Source of the DNA: Chryseobacterium kimseyorum
GTDB lineage: Bacteria; Bacteroidota; Bacteroidia; Flavobacteriales; Weeksellaceae
Length of the DNA: 64,000 bases
Direction: 5' to 3'
Assembly: GCF_025971945.1 (NCBI RefSeq)
Contig: NZ_JAPDHW010000003.1
Location: 62,001-126,000 of the forward strand
Below the pieces are notes generated by a model, which had not been told where the DNA came from, ran no database searches, and was given only the letters and a program-made list of their open reading frames with translations. A program made the position numbers and the translations under genes. Below are positions 63,431 to 64,000 of the stretch, piece by piece (within the stretch, counting starts at the first letter, position 1; the number at the start of each line of letters is the position of its first letter).

Positions 63431-64000
63431 ATGAAAATAGCACTGGTTGGATATGGAAAAATGGGCAAAATCATTGATGAGATTGCCACAAAAAGAGGCC
63501 ATGAGGTTGTTGCCCGACTAAAAGAAACTCCAACTGCTGAAAATCTGAACAATCCGGATGTGGTTATCGAATTTTCTCTTCCGGAAGTTGCTTATGACAA
63601 TATTAGGGCGTGTCTGGAAAATAAAGTTCCTGTCATCTGCGGAACTACCGGCTGGCTCGAAAAAAAATCTGAAATTGAAAATCTTGCTGTTCAAAACGGA
63701 ACAGCATTTTTATATGGCTCAAACTTCAGCTTAGGGGTGAATTTATTTTTTGCCTTAAATGAAAAATTAGCTGATTTGATGAAAAGTGTCGACGAATATT
63801 CTTGCCAGTTGGAGGAAATTCATCACATTCATAAATTAGATGCGCCGAGTGGTACTGCGATTTCTTTAGCAGAAGGAATATTCAAAAACAATTCAAAATA
63901 TGATGCCTGGAAACTTGAGGAAACTCAGAATAAGCAGTTAGGTATTTTTGCGATTCGTAAAGATGAAGTTCCGGGAACTCACAGTGTGTATTACAGAAGT
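63431..64000 (+). CDS. dapB: 4-hydroxy-tetrahydrodipicolinate reductase, 3' end outside window
   Basis: 190 residues are visible and the frame runs off the right edge. The NAD(P)-binding start MKIALVGYGKMGKII is followed by ICGTTGW and the active-site HHIHKLDAPSGTA. DapB reduces the dihydrodipicolinate precursor in diaminopimelate/lysine synthesis. Starts 27 nt after the DUF5683 gene, so probably in one operon. Confidence 0.92.
   Translation, partial: MKIALVGYGKMGKIIDEIATKRGHEVVARLKETPTAENLNNPDVVIEFSLPEVAYDNIRACLENKVPVICGTTGWLEKKSEIENLAVQNGTAFLYGSNFSLGVNLFFALNEKLADLMKSVDEYSCQLEEIHHIHKLDAPSGTAISLAEGIFKNNSKYDAWKLEETQNKQLGIFAIRKDEVPGTHSVYYRS

Overview
The window is a 64 kb piece of an AT-rich chromosome from a Bacteroidota, most likely Flavobacteriia of the Chryseobacterium/Elizabethkingia type. 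Support: gliding genes gldB-gldC, type IX secretion C-terminal sorting domains, a SusC/SusD pair, a PafA-type alkaline phosphatase, GLPGLI, CCC-motif, DUF5522 and DUF5683 proteins, weak Shine-Dalgarno sequences, and many matches to the Bacteroidota promoter (TTG, 17-23 nt, TAnnTTTG). Species assignment is inference. No rRNA, tRNA or CRISPR array was seen.

Region 1 (1-11.8 kb) looks like a defence island. Two giant ATPases of STAND type (one cut by the left edge; one with an N-terminal nuclease-like domain, Avs-like) flank a two-gene operon of an AAA+ ATPase and a subtilisin-like protease that matches the IetAS defence pair. Region 2 (11.8-20 kb) holds a methyltransferase, a secreted metallo-beta-lactamase-fold enzyme, a SusC/SusD uptake pair, a SnoaL-like protein and a cupin lipoprotein. 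Region 3 (20-26 kb) has an NdpA-like nucleoid protein, a bacteriophytochrome kinase paired with its biliverdin-making heme oxygenase, and malate dehydrogenase. After mdh comes a strongly folded 190-nt non-coding element and an orphan REP-like palindrome pair.

Region 4 (26-43 kb) carries RidA, a Crp/Fnr regulator, a GLPGLI protein, a thioredoxin-reductase-like flavoprotein divergent from a Fur-family regulator, a TPR protein, PafA, an ABC exporter whose permease is fused to a TlpA-like thioredoxin domain, a barnase/barstar pair, nadE, gldB-gldC, a cystathionine synthase/lyase and DinB. Region 5 (43-50 kb) has a REP-associated tyrosine transposase between mirror-image REP pairs, tsaC, a three-unit tandem repeat, a CCA-type nucleotidyltransferase, and a cobalamin-riboswitch-controlled btuB/btuG-like vitamin B12 uptake operon. 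Region 6 (50-64 kb) has cytidine deaminase, an Old Yellow Enzyme, secreted T9SS proteins including an endonuclease I, small lipoprotein and metal-motif proteins, a glucosaminidase, hemL, tonB, and parA-parB-DUF5683-dapB, with dapB cut by the right edge.

The most distinctive observations are the STAND/IetAS island, the mirror-flanked RAYT element with a second REP pair 17 kb away, the riboswitch-driven BtuB/BtuG-like operon, the permease-thioredoxin fusion, the barnase/barstar pair in a Gram-negative, and the multi-hairpin element downstream of mdh. All calls come from reading the sequence; no database search was run.
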